NCBI GenBank assembly: GCA_963819695.1 | Contig: CAWFXD010000001.1 | Coordinates: 1,612,001 to 1,676,000 of the forward strand | Direction of reading: 5' to 3' | Source: DASZIT01 sp963819695 | GTDB lineage: Bacteria; Actinomycetota; Acidimicrobiia; Acidimicrobiales; RAAP-2 | Length of the DNA stretch: 64,000 bases | Part shown: in pieces, positions 56,584 through 64,000 of the stretch | Layout: each line of letters begins with the position of its first letter | Position numbering within the stretch: position 1 is the stretch's first letter | Translations under genes and position numbers: made by a program | The notes under the pieces: generated by a model | The model's database searches: none | The model's input: only the letters and a program-made list of their open reading frames with translations | What the model was told of the DNA's origin: nothing

Positions 56584-57435
56584 ATGTCGGTCGACCGCAT
56601 CCAGAGACGGGCGATGGTGACCGGAGCCACCCGCGGAATCGGGAAGGCCACCGCCCTGGCCCTGGCCGCGGCCGGATGGGACGTCGCCATCACCGGGCGC
56701 ACCCAGCGGGCCGGCGAGGGGCGCGATGACTCCGACACCGGGGCCGGGCGGGCACTGCCCGGCAGCCTCGAGGAAACCGCCGCTCGGGTTCGAGAGTCCG
56801 GCCGGAAGTCCCTGGAGTTGGTTGCCGACCTCCATGACCACGGGGCGCTTCGTGGCGCGGCCAGCCGGGTCATCGCCGAGTGGGGAGGGGTGGATCTCCT
56901 GGTCAACAACGCCGTCGACACCAGTCCGGGAAGCATGGTCGGGATCCAGGAGTTGAGCGTGGATCAGATGGAATCGAAACTGGCGGCCAATGTGGTCGGC
57001 CAGTTGGTGCTGGTCCAGGCGGTCCTTCCCGGCATGTTGGCGCGGGGCGCCGGCCTGGTGGTGGACGTGACCTCCCACGTGGCCACCGCCGACCCACCGG
57101 GTCCGGTCGGACACGGTGGCTGGGGTCTGGCCTACGCCGCGTCCAAGGCCGCCTTTCACCGATTTGCCCCGCTCCTGGCGGTCGAATTCGGTGAACGGGG
57201 GATCCGGGCCTACAACGTGGATCCCGGCTATGTCGAAACCGAGCGCCAGATGGTCAATGCTGCGGCGTTGGGACTCGCCGGTCGCTACACCGGGGCACCA
57301 CCTTCGGTCCCGGCCGCCGCCATCGTCTGGCTGGCCGACCACCCCGGTGAGGTGGAAAACGGACAGACGGTCCGGGCTCAGAAGCTGGCCCTGACCCACC
57401 ATCTCCACCCGGATTGGCGCCCAGACCCCGAGTAG
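56584..57435 (+). CDS. Short-chain dehydrogenase/reductase (SDR)
   Basis: A 283-residue classical SDR. The cofactor motif is VTGATRGIGKATAL near residues 13-26, then NNAVD, the catalytic Ser in VVDVTSHVAT, and Y-x3-K in AYAASKAAFHR. The C terminus is short. Preceding TGAGG is close to the ATG at 56584. Substrate and direction of catalysis are not clear. It is divergent from the Cys-rich membrane protein. Confidence 0.88.
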   Translation: MSVDRIQRRAMVTGATRGIGKATALALAAAGWDVAITGRTQRAGEGRDDSDTGAGRALPGSLEETAARVRESGRKSLELVADLHDHGALRGAASRVIAEWGGVDLLVNNAVDTSPGSMVGIQELSVDQMESKLAANVVGQLVLVQAVLPGMLARGAGLVVDVTSHVATADPPGPVGHGGWGLAYAASKAAFHRFAPLLAVEFGERGIRAYNVDPGYVETERQMVNAAALGLAGRYTGAPPSVPAAAIVWLADHPGEVENGQTVRAQKLALTHHLHPDWRPDPE

Positions 57436-57509
57436 CCGGGTTCGGTTATCTTGAGCCAGCCAGCCTGAGCAATTGGACGCCAGCCTGGCCGCCTTCGACC
57501 CCTGATCGC

Positions 57510-58298
57510 TCAGTAGCCGGGAAACACCCGACGGAGCTCATCGAGGTTGGAGTCCGGGTCATTGACGGCGGGGGTGTGATCGGGATCGAGGCGACCGGCG
57601 ACCAATCGGATCAACGCCTCCGCGGGCAATTCGAGGTCGGCGGTCCCCGTCGGGTCGTCGGCCGAAAGGCTTACCGCCGCCGGCTGCAAGGCGAGTTGGA
57701 GCCGACGGGTCGGTGCCGAGGTGCCGACGCGGATGGTCCGTTCGACTCCGGTGGGACGCCCGGCGAATCCCGCCATCATGCCCAGGGAGTCGATCAGCAG
57801 TTCAGCCGCGTCGTCGGGGACGGTTGCGGTTGGGTCCAGGGTGACGGCGACGTCCCAGGTATGCAGCGCGTGCTCGCTGAGGCGCAGCCGGAGAGCGGAG
57901 GCGAGATCGAGGTCCATCGGCCCGACCGCGAACCGGCGAGCGCGGTCTTCCGGGGTGAGCGAGGCCAGTCGGGTGAGAAACGCCCGATCGGCCTCCAAGG
58001 TATCCGCGGCCTGCTGGTCCGGGCTCTTGGCATTCCATTCGTCCCAGATGGCCTGCATCTCGATCTCGTCGCCGTCGAGCCTCCGCCGGGAGGTGACCCC
58101 ACCGGAGCCGAGATGGGAGAGAACATCGGCGATCGTCCACTCCGAGGGATAGGCCGGTTGGCGCAACTGCTCAGGAGTCAGCGGTTCCACCAAGGCGGCC
58201 AGCCGCTGGGCCGAGGCGGCCAGCGTTTCGATCAGCCGGTTTACCTGTTCAGCATCGTTCCGGTCGGCTGTCGCCAGGTCGGCATTGTCAGGGGTCAT
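57510..58298 (-). CDS. Mycothiol-dependent maleylpyruvate isomerase-family (DinB-like) protein
   Basis: A 262-residue protein of the actinobacterial maleylpyruvate-isomerase/DinB group. It has the early helix LAALVEPLTPEQLRQPAYPSEWTIADVLSHLG and the His motif ALHTWDVAV in the middle, where a metal could bind. Family members use mycothiol in ring-cleavage product isomerisation, though many have unknown substrates. ATG at 58298 has AAAGGA upstream. It is the last of a four-gene minus-strand set with an acyl-CoA ligase. Confidence 0.85.
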   Translation of the reverse strand: MTPDNADLATADRNDAEQVNRLIETLAASAQRLAALVEPLTPEQLRQPAYPSEWTIADVLSHLGSGGVTSRRRLDGDEIEMQAIWDEWNAKSPDQQAADTLEADRAFLTRLASLTPEDRARRFAVGPMDLDLASALRLRLSEHALHTWDVAVTLDPTATVPDDAAELLIDSLGMMAGFAGRPTGVERTIRVGTSAPTRRLQLALQPAAVSLSADDPTGTADLELPAEALIRLVAGRLDPDHTPAVNDPDSNLDELRRVFPGY

Positions 58299-58382
58299 CA
58301 GGGTGTTGTCCTTTCTCTTCTCCGGTCGGAGGCCGGCCATCAGGCATTGCGTCTCGCTCCGGCGTCCGGTGGGAGTCCCGTC

Positions 58383-59090
58383 CTACCAGAACGGCGACCA
58401 GCTGCTGGTCCGCAGCAGTTTGCTCTCCCATTGGTCGCGGAGCTCCAACCCTTTGGCCATGTACGACCCCGGCCAGGTGGACGGGTCGTACTTCTCCACG
58501 CTGGTGAGCAGATCCCCCAGGGTCGAGTAGTTCATGATCTTCTGCATCAGGATCGCCTCCGGCCGGACACCGGAGCCGTGCGCCACCTGGAAGCAGGCCT
58601 GGATGTCCAGGAGCTGGCTCTCCGGGGGGATCTTGTGCATGAACTGCCAGTAATCGTGGTCCCACAGCTCGATGTAGTCGTCGAGGGGGGCATCCGGCCA
58701 ACCGGTGTCCTGCATGTACACCGAGAGCTCGTGCTCCTGCCCGTCGGTGGGGATCTCCCGCAGATCGACGTCCTGCAACGCCGACCAGTACACCGGGGTG
58801 ATCAGCTTCCCGTCCACCTGGTATCGGCAATGGTCGAGCTCGGAGTTCAACGTCTGCAGATCCCCGGTGAGCATCCGCTGAGCCAGGCCCTCCCAGGCGC
58901 GACCATCGGTCACCGCGGTGATGGTCACCACCTGATACGCCGGCCCGCTTCCCATCGCGTGGTTCAGGTACCACACCAGCCGGGCATCGTCACTCTGGCC
59001 AAGCGAGCCCATCCATCCGTTCCGGTAGAGCTCCTCGAACGTCGCCGCGTGCCGTCCAATCACATGGTGGGTCTCATGCATGAACAGCAT
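58383..59090 (-). CDS. Protein of unknown function, paralogue A (dimeric alpha-beta barrel/NIPSNAP-like)
   Basis: A 235-residue protein paired with a paralogue at 60685-61386; both share the N terminus LFxHExHxVxGxxAxxFExxYRxGW and the C-terminal ELRDQWxSKLLRTxxWSPxx. A strand-helix-strand plan (MLFMHETHHVIGRHAATFEE) suggests a ferredoxin-like dimeric alpha-beta barrel such as NIPSNAP, probably duplicated in each protein (inference). It starts eight bases after the acyl-CoA ligase stop on the minus strand, so it is in the same operon. No signal peptide. Function unknown. Confidence 0.85.
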   Translation of the reverse strand: MLFMHETHHVIGRHAATFEELYRNGWMGSLGQSDDARLVWYLNHAMGSGPAYQVVTITAVTDGRAWEGLAQRMLTGDLQTLNSELDHCRYQVDGKLITPVYWSALQDVDLREIPTDGQEHELSVYMQDTGWPDAPLDDYIELWDHDYWQFMHKIPPESQLLDIQACFQVAHGSGVRPEAILMQKIMNYSTLGDLLTSVEKYDPSTWPGSYMAKGLELRDQWESKLLRTSSWSPFW

Positions 59091-59098
59091 CGTTCAAC

Positions 59099-60626
59099 TC
59101 ACTCTCTGGCCGGCAAGGCCGTGGGCACGTCGTCGGCATCCGCTCCGGGTCGCTCAGGCCCTCCACGCTGACGCCGCAGGACCGGAGCATCCCGGAGGAG
59201 GGCGCGAAGCGCCTTCCGGTCGAGCTTGCCCAGGGCGCTGAAGGGCAGTTCCGGCGCGAACACCAGATATTCGGGAATCTTGTAGGTCGCCAGCCGGGAA
59301 GCGCAGTGGCCGGCCAGCGAGTCGGCGGCAATCGGTTCCGACGCCACCACCACCGCGCCGACCCGCTCGCCCAGATCGATGTCGGGCACCCCCACCACCC
59401 CGACATCGATAACACTGGGGTGCGCGCGGATGGCGTCCTCCACCTCGACCGGGCCGAACTTCTCGCCGCCCCGGTTGATGGTGTCGGAGAGTCGGCCCGA
59501 AACGAACAGATAGCCCTCATCGTCCTGCCAGCCGGAGTCGCCGGTATGCAGCCATTCCGATGTCGTAGTTTGGGTGGCCCGCACCAGAAACTCGCCGGAA
59601 CTCCCCGGCACCACCGGTTCCATGGTTGTCGGGTCGACGATCCTGAGCTCGACGCCGGGAAACGGTCGGCCCACCGAGCCCAGCCGATCGCCACGACGAT
59701 GATCCGCCGGGGTCAGGGCGGCATAGGCGCCGAGGGTCTCGGTCTGACCGAAGGTATTGGTGAAGTCCACGTTGGGCAAGGCGGCCAGGGCTCGGCGGAC
59801 CAGATCCACCGGTGCTGCCGCCGCCCCGTAGCTCAACGCCTGGAGGGAGCTCAGATCGGCAGTGGCGAACGGCGGGGTGGTCGAGGATGCGGCGGAGCAT
59901 GGCTGGGACCACGAAGGTCTGTGCCACCCGGTAGCGCTGGACCAGTTCCAGCCAGGTGCCGGCGTCGAACTTGGGCAACAGAACCGTCTGCTTGCCCGAG
60001 TGCAGCGAGATGAGCAGACCCAGCGTGCCCCCGATGTGGAAGATGGGTGCCGACATCATGTCCACTTGCTGGGGGGAGTCGGGATTGATCGGCTTCGCGT
60101 AGTAGGCCAGCCGATCGGTGACCACGTCGTGGCTGATGAAGATGGGCTTCGGCAGCCCGGTGGTCCCGCTGGTGAACAGGACCAAGGCGGTGTCCGGGCC
60201 GTCCCCGACCGCGGCGGCACCCACTGGCGTCAGCGACGCCGGCCACGATCTCGCTTCTCGCCCAACACCGGTCCGTCCAGGGCGGAACCGAGGTTCGCCG
60301 CGTACCGGGGATCCGGCCACACCGACCCGGGCCCCGACCAGCTCGGCCAGCTGGGCGAGCTCGGCGGCGGTCAGGTAGGCATTCATCTGGGCGCTGGCGG
60401 CCCCCAGTCGGGCTGCCGCGTAGATGGTGGCCACCGACAGTGCGCTTCCGAGGTCTACCAGGGCCACCCGATCACCAGGCCCGACGCCGGATGCGGCGAG
60501 AGCCGAGGCGACCTTGCCGATGAGCGTTTCGAGCTGGCGATAGGTGATCGAGGTGCCGTCGACCACGATCGCGACCCGGTCGGGGACACTCTCGAACGAG
60601 GTGTCGGTGGCATGCCCGATATTCAC
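59099..60626 (-). CDS. AMP-dependent acyl-CoA synthetase/ligase (frameshifts in this sequence)
   Basis: About 510 residues. It activates a carboxylic acid as acyl-AMP and transfers it to CoA. Motifs in order: the P-loop LVLFTSGTTGLPKP, later FGQTETLGAYAAL (A5), WLHTGDSGWQDDEGYLF (A7), and the catalytic Lys region SALGKLDRKAL. The frame breaks near 59868-59874, where the N-terminal part (LDHP) should continue as PFATADLSSLQAL; one missing base explains it. A shorter garbled segment at about 60236-60310 reads as RYAANLGSALDG-PVLGEK in another frame, as if two opposite indels were present. GTG/ATG 60626 begins the normal N terminus. It sits between two paralogous unknown proteins. Confidence 0.85.
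59868..59874 (-). other. Frameshift site in the acyl-CoA ligase gene
   Basis: A G-run on the plus strand (GGCGGGG) where two minus-strand frames exchange. Each has correct family sequence on its own side only. Confidence 0.75.
60236..60310 (-). other. Probable pair of compensating indels in the acyl-CoA ligase gene
   Basis: Within one open frame, about 25 residues (VRGEPRFRPGRTGV...) do not look like the family. An alternative frame of the same bases gives a smoother hydrophobic and charged pattern (YAANLGSALDGPVLGEKRD). The simplest explanation is one lost and one gained base at the ends. Confidence 0.5.
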
Positions 60627-60684
60627 GGGCGGGGTCCTCGGTGCCGCACAACTGATCCGGTCGCCGCGGCGATCTGCGGCCTCG

Positions 60685-61386
60685 TCATTGGAGCGGGGAC
60701 CACACCGCGGTCCGCAGCAGCTTGCTCTGCCACTGGTCCCGCAGTTCGAGCGCGTCGTGCATCCAGGACCCGGGTCGGGTGATCTCCGGGGGGATGTCGT
60801 TGGTGAGCAACCGGACCAGTGGGGGGAGGCTCGAGAGCTTCTGCATCAGGGTCACCTCGGGATACCTCCCGGCCCCGGGCATCGACTGCAGGGCGAGTTC
60901 GATATGCATCTGCATCTGGGAGCCCTCGGCACCGAGGGCATGCTTGTAGATGTCACCCGAAGCCTGGATGTAGTCGTGGATCTTCCCGGGGAACGGCCAC
61001 ATGGTGTCTTCCATGTACATGGCCGGTTCGTGCTCGACCGGTTCGGTCGGGATCTCGGCCAGGGTGCCGACGGACGGCGACCAGACCAGAGGGGTCATGA
61101 TGCGGGCGCGGGACTCGTGCTGAAGCCCATCGCGGTGCCGGGCCCACGACTGGAGGTCGCCGCCGGCCATCCGTTCCGCCAACCGCGCCCAGGCCGCACC
61201 ATCTTCCACCCCGGTCACCGTCACCACCCGGTAGGCGAGCCCACTGCCGTGCGCCAGGTCGAAGTACCAGAGCAGCCGGGCGTCGGATCTCTTGGCCAAC
61301 ATCGGCATCCAGCCGTCACGGTAGGCGTCCTCGAAGTCGGCCGCCCGCTTTCCCACCACCTTGTGGACTTCGTGGACGAAGAGCAC
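60685..61386 (-). CDS. Protein of unknown function, paralogue B (dimeric alpha-beta barrel/NIPSNAP-like)
   Basis: A 233-residue relative of the protein at 58383-59090. They share the start LFVHEVHKVVGKRAADFEDAYRDG (in pieces), the DARLLWYFDLAHGSGLAYRVV segment, and the end ELRDQWQSKLLRTAVWSPLQ. GTG at 61386 has GAGAGGGGGG just upstream; the longer reading to 61440 adds no family-like sequence. It is first in the set paralogue B - ligase - paralogue A - mycothiol-type enzyme. Two similar subunits around one ligase suggest a hetero-oligomer or two steps on the same CoA compound (inference). Confidence 0.84.
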   Translation of the reverse strand: MLFVHEVHKVVGKRAADFEDAYRDGWMPMLAKRSDARLLWYFDLAHGSGLAYRVVTVTGVEDGAAWARLAERMAGGDLQSWARHRDGLQHESRARIMTPLVWSPSVGTLAEIPTEPVEHEPAMYMEDTMWPFPGKIHDYIQASGDIYKHALGAEGSQMQMHIELALQSMPGAGRYPEVTLMQKLSSLPPLVRLLTNDIPPEITRPGSWMHDALELRDQWQSKLLRTAVWSPLQ

Positions 61387-61830
61387 GGCCCCCCTCTCAA
61401 TCTCACATCTTCCCCGCACCGACCCGCCCGGCCGATGCACGTGCCCGGCGCGAGCCTTCAGGTTGCCGCATGGTAATTCTCGTCCGCCCGAGGGTCAAAG
61501 CGACGCCGCCCGTTGTGCTTTGCGCCGGGCGGCACTACGACGTAGCCCAGCAGGTGCTGGCCGGGACATACACCTGGTGCGAGGAAGGCGTCCTCGATCC
61601 TTCCCGGTTGAAGCCCAGCGACCCCGGACCGGTCGAGGGCGACGAGCAGATGTCGAGGACGTCAGTCCCGAGTTGAACGACAGGGTGAAGAAGGCTTGCA
61701 ATGGCGAGCGCCACCCGGCGACCGTCATGACCGGTTGGTGAAATAACTCGAGCGTTGTTCCTGTTCCAACTGGTGAGTGGGCGTCGTCGGGTGCGCGCCC
61801 GCTCTCCGTTGCTCCCGAAAGGCGCCGCCT
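61387..61830. other. Divergent intergenic stretch
   Basis: About 440 bases between two genes that read away from each other. A 68-codon frame at 61470-61676 (VVLCAGRHYDVAQQVL) is present but unsupported. Promoters for both sides are expected here; I found no clear motif. Confidence 0.4.
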
Positions 61831-62820
61831 ATGTCTGTACCGCTATCCATCCTCGATCTGGCCATCATCGGCAAGGGGGAGAAGGCGCAGGACAGCCTGC
61901 GGGGGAGTGTTGGGCTCGCTCAGCGAGCCGAAGAGCTGGGGTACCGGCGGGTCTGGTACGCCGAGCATCACAACAATTCGGCGATCGCCTCCTCGGCCAC
62001 CAGCGTCCTGATTGCCCACATCGCCGCTCACACCCGGACCATCCGGCTGGGGGCGGGAGGTGTCATGCTTCCCAACCACTCCCCGCTGGTCATCGCCGAG
62101 CAGTTCGGCACCCTCGAGACGCTGCATCCCGGGCGGATCGATCTCGGTTTGGGGCGGGCCCCGGGCACCGACCAGAACACCATGCGGGCCATGCGCCACG
62201 ACGGGAGTGAATCGGACCGGTTTCCCCAGGATGTGCTGGAGCTCCAGGGATACCTGTCCGGGCGCACCCGGGTTCCGGGGGTGGATGCCACCCCGGGAAA
62301 GGGCACCAATGTGCCGCTGTACATCCTGGGTTCGTCCCTGTTCGGGGCGACCCTGGCTGCGGCTCTCGGATTGCCCTACTCGTTCGCATCGCATTTCGCC
62401 CCCGACGCGCTGCAGACCGCGGTGGCGTCCTACCGCCGTGAGTTCCAACCCTCCGAGCAGCTCGAGCGGCCCTACGTCATCGCCGGGGTCAACGCCATCG
62501 TGGCCGAATCCGAGGAGGAGGCCCAGTCGCAGTACCGGGTGTCCCGGCGCCAGCGGGTGGCCCGCCTCCTCGGCCCCCACCGCCAGTACACCGACGAGGA
62601 GGCCGACGCCATCCTCGAGTCACCCCAGGGCCAGCAACTCGCCAAAATGATGCGGTACTCGGCGGTGGGAACCCCGGCGACGGCCCGGGCCTATCTGGAG
62701 GAGTTCGCTGGGCACGCCGACGCCGACGAGCTGATCGTGGCTCATCTGGCATCGTCGGTGGAGACCCGCCTTCGCTCGGTGGAACTCCTGGCCGACGTCA
62801 GCGCACCGGTGTCCGCCTAG
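61831..62820 (+). CDS. LLM-class flavin-dependent oxidoreductase (luciferase-like)
   Basis: A 329-residue bacterial-luciferase-like protein, usually using FMN or coenzyme F420. Typical stretches are AEELGYRRVWYAEHHN, GAGGVMLPNHSPLVIAEQFGTL and GRIDLGLGRAPGTD. The C terminus has YSAVGTPATARAYLEEFA. ATG at 61831 is preferred over the longer reading from 61777 because AAAGG lies upstream and homology starts there. The substrate is unknown. It is convergent with the second Dpp operon, 39 bases apart. Confidence 0.9.
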   Translation: MSVPLSILDLAIIGKGEKAQDSLRGSVGLAQRAEELGYRRVWYAEHHNNSAIASSATSVLIAHIAAHTRTIRLGAGGVMLPNHSPLVIAEQFGTLETLHPGRIDLGLGRAPGTDQNTMRAMRHDGSESDRFPQDVLELQGYLSGRTRVPGVDATPGKGTNVPLYILGSSLFGATLAAALGLPYSFASHFAPDALQTAVASYRREFQPSEQLERPYVIAGVNAIVAESEEEAQSQYRVSRRQRVARLLGPHRQYTDEEADAILESPQGQQLAKMMRYSAVGTPATARAYLEEFAGHADADELIVAHLASSVETRLRSVELLADVSAPVSA

Positions 62821-62859
62821 CCCCGAGCCGCTCCGACACCGGGGTTGGCGACCGTCCCG

Positions 62860-63825
62860 TCAGTGCAGTCGGACCCTCGGATCGAGTACCGCGTAGAAGA
62901 TGTCCACGAAGATGTTGGCAACCACCACCGAAGCCGAGGCGACGATCACGATGCCGATGATCACCGGCAGATCCTGATTGTTGATGGCCTGCACCGCGGT
63001 GTAGCCGAGGCCCGGCATCCCGAACACCGTCTCGGTCACGATCGCCCCGCCGGCCAGGACGCCCAGGTCGATACCGAATTGGCTGATCACCGGCGTGAGG
63101 GCGGAGCGCAGCGCATGCCGGTAGATCACCCGGGTCTCGGACAGGCCCTTGGAACGGGCGGTCCGGACATAGTCCTCGTTCAGCACATCCAGCATCGAGC
63201 CTCGGGTGAGCCGGGTGTAGGCGGCGGCGGACACCAACGACAGGGTGATCCAGGGCAGTACCAGGCCTTCGAACCATTTCAAGGGGTTAGCCGTCAGGTA
63301 GGTATAGCCGGCCCCGGGGAACAGGTGGATCCCGTGTAGCGCAAACTGGTAGTAGAAGACGTAGAGCAAGAGCAAGCCGAGCACGAATGAGGGCATCGAG
63401 TAGAAGAACAGCGCCAGCACGGTGACAATCCGATCCCAGATCGAACGGCTGCGCACCGCCGAGAGGACTCCGGAAAGCACCCCGATGATCAACCAGATCA
63501 CCGCGGCACCGACGGCCAGCGACAGGGTGATCGGGTAGGCCTCCTTGAGGACGGTGGTGACCGCCTGACCGTGGTAGTAGGAGTAGCCCAGGTTGCCGTG
63601 CAGCAGGCCGTCGAGGAAGTGCCAGTACTGGGTGGTCAGGGGCCGGTCGAGCAGCAGCCGGTGGGATATCTCGGCCACCGTCTTGGCGTTCGCCTGGCGC
63701 CCGGCCAGTCTTTGGGCCACGTTGGCCCGCCCCGGACCGACATAGAAGATGAGGAAGACGACGATGGTGACGACGAACATCACGAAGACTCCGAGAAGCA
63801 CCCGCCGGATGAGGAAACGAACCAC
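62860..63825 (-). CDS. Peptide ABC transporter permease (DppB type), second operon
   Basis: A 321-residue permease with N terminus VRFLIRRVLLGVFVMFVVT and six spans. The EAA-loop is EDYVRTARSKGLSETR and the motif after it RALRSALTPV-like (HALRSALTP). It is a different copy from the gene at 3192-4136. It follows the DppC-type permease by eight bases, so the order here is C then B, the reverse of the first operon. No ATPases or binding protein are seen in the window for this set; they may lie to the right. Confidence 0.92.
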   Translation of the reverse strand: MVRFLIRRVLLGVFVMFVVTIVVFLIFYVGPGRANVAQRLAGRQANAKTVAEISHRLLLDRPLTTQYWHFLDGLLHGNLGYSYYHGQAVTTVLKEAYPITLSLAVGAAVIWLIIGVLSGVLSAVRSRSIWDRIVTVLALFFYSMPSFVLGLLLLYVFYYQFALHGIHLFPGAGYTYLTANPLKWFEGLVLPWITLSLVSAAAYTRLTRGSMLDVLNEDYVRTARSKGLSETRVIYRHALRSALTPVISQFGIDLGVLAGGAIVTETVFGMPGLGYTAVQAINNQDLPVIIGIVIVASASVVVANIFVDIFYAVLDPRVRLH

Positions 63826-63833
63826 GACTGCTC

Positions 63834-64000
63834 CTACTTGTAGAGTTGCTCGGCTCGGGGATCGAGGGCGTCGCGCAGCCCGTCACCAAAGATATTGAAC
63901 GCCACCGTGGTGATGAGCAGGGCGAGGCTCGGAAACAGCAGGTACCACCAGGCCTGCTGGTAGATCTGCTGGGCCCCGGAGATCATCGTCCCCCAGTCGG
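63834..64000 (-). CDS. Peptide ABC transporter permease (DppC type), partial
   Basis: Only the C-terminal part (about 55 residues) is in the window; the gene continues past 64000. The visible sequence has DWGTMISGAQQIYQQAWWYL, then PSLALLITTVAFNIFGDGLR and DALDPR, the invariant end of DppC/OppC permeases. The stop is at 63834-63836. It is upstream of the DppB-type permease in the same operon. Confidence 0.9.
   Translation of the reverse strand, partial: DWGTMISGAQQIYQQAWWYLLFPSLALLITTVAFNIFGDGLRDALDPRAEQLYK

Noticed and set aside
61470..61676. A 68-codon frame between paralogue B and the LLM oxidoreductase
   Set aside because: There is no Shine-Dalgarno, no family pattern and no conserved neighbour. 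It is probably chance in a divergent promoter region.

Overview
The window looks like chromosome from a high-GC actinobacterium. The supporting signs are many GTG starts, stop/start overlaps of the ATGA and GTGA kind, the gene order uvrB-uvrA / uvrC-rapZ-yvcK / gap-pgk-tpiA-secG, an AftD-type arabinofuranosyltransferase relative, a mycothiol-type DinB/maleylpyruvate isomerase family protein and an LLM flavin oxidoreductase. A deep lineage such as Acidimicrobiia is my best guess, but it is inference only. At least three genes contain apparent one-base losses in G/C runs, so the sequence may come from an error-prone or metagenomic assembly.

Layout. (1) 0.1-5.8 kb, minus strand: a complete peptide/nickel-type ABC importer operon (lipoprotein, two permeases, two ATPases). 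(2) 6.0-19.0 kb: a cell-envelope glycan locus with two GT-C type glycosyltransferases, a UDP-galactopyranose-mutase-like flavoprotein, a Wzx/MurJ-like flippase, a GT4 glycosyltransferase, a giant AftD-like enzyme (frameshifted in this sequence) and a methyltransferase. (3) 19.0-33.4 kb: the conserved core with coaE, uvrB, uvrA, nadA, uvrC, rapZ, yvcK, gap, pgk, tpiA and secG. The usual whiA gene between yvcK and gap is absent. A membrane-anchored solute-binding protein follows secG.

(4) 35.2-50.0 kb: an accessory region that begins at a tRNA-Leu(GAG) gene whose 3' end is read into by a remnant of a serine recombinase. It carries a TacA/TacT-type toxin-antitoxin pair with a clear palindromic operator. 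Next is a BlaI-like repressor and M56 protease pair, divergent from a SCO1/CtaG copper-delivery pair with an operator over the start site. The rest is an atypical epimerase, a broken histidine kinase, a resuscitation-factor-like protein, a SnoaL-like protein, a hydrolase, a decayed tyrosine recombinase, a penicillin-binding-type serine hydrolase, an orphan PilT-like ATPase and a tandem-domain unknown protein. By eye this stretch is richer in A/T, has longer gaps, and contains several broken genes.

(5) 50.1-62.8 kb: metabolic genes. They include a flavin oxidoreductase, an epoxide-hydrolase-like protein, an FUSC family exporter coupled to a Cys-rich one-pass membrane protein, an SDR, a mycothiol-type enzyme, an acyl-CoA ligase set between two paralogous proteins of unknown function, and an LLM flavin oxidoreductase. 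(6) 62.9-64.0 kb: the start of a second Dpp-type importer operon that runs off the window.

A recurrent start signal is visible. In six places a TANNNT hexamer sits exactly seven bases before an ATG or GTG, which fits leaderless transcripts. This signal decides several start sites and reveals the frameshift in the first glycosyltransferase.
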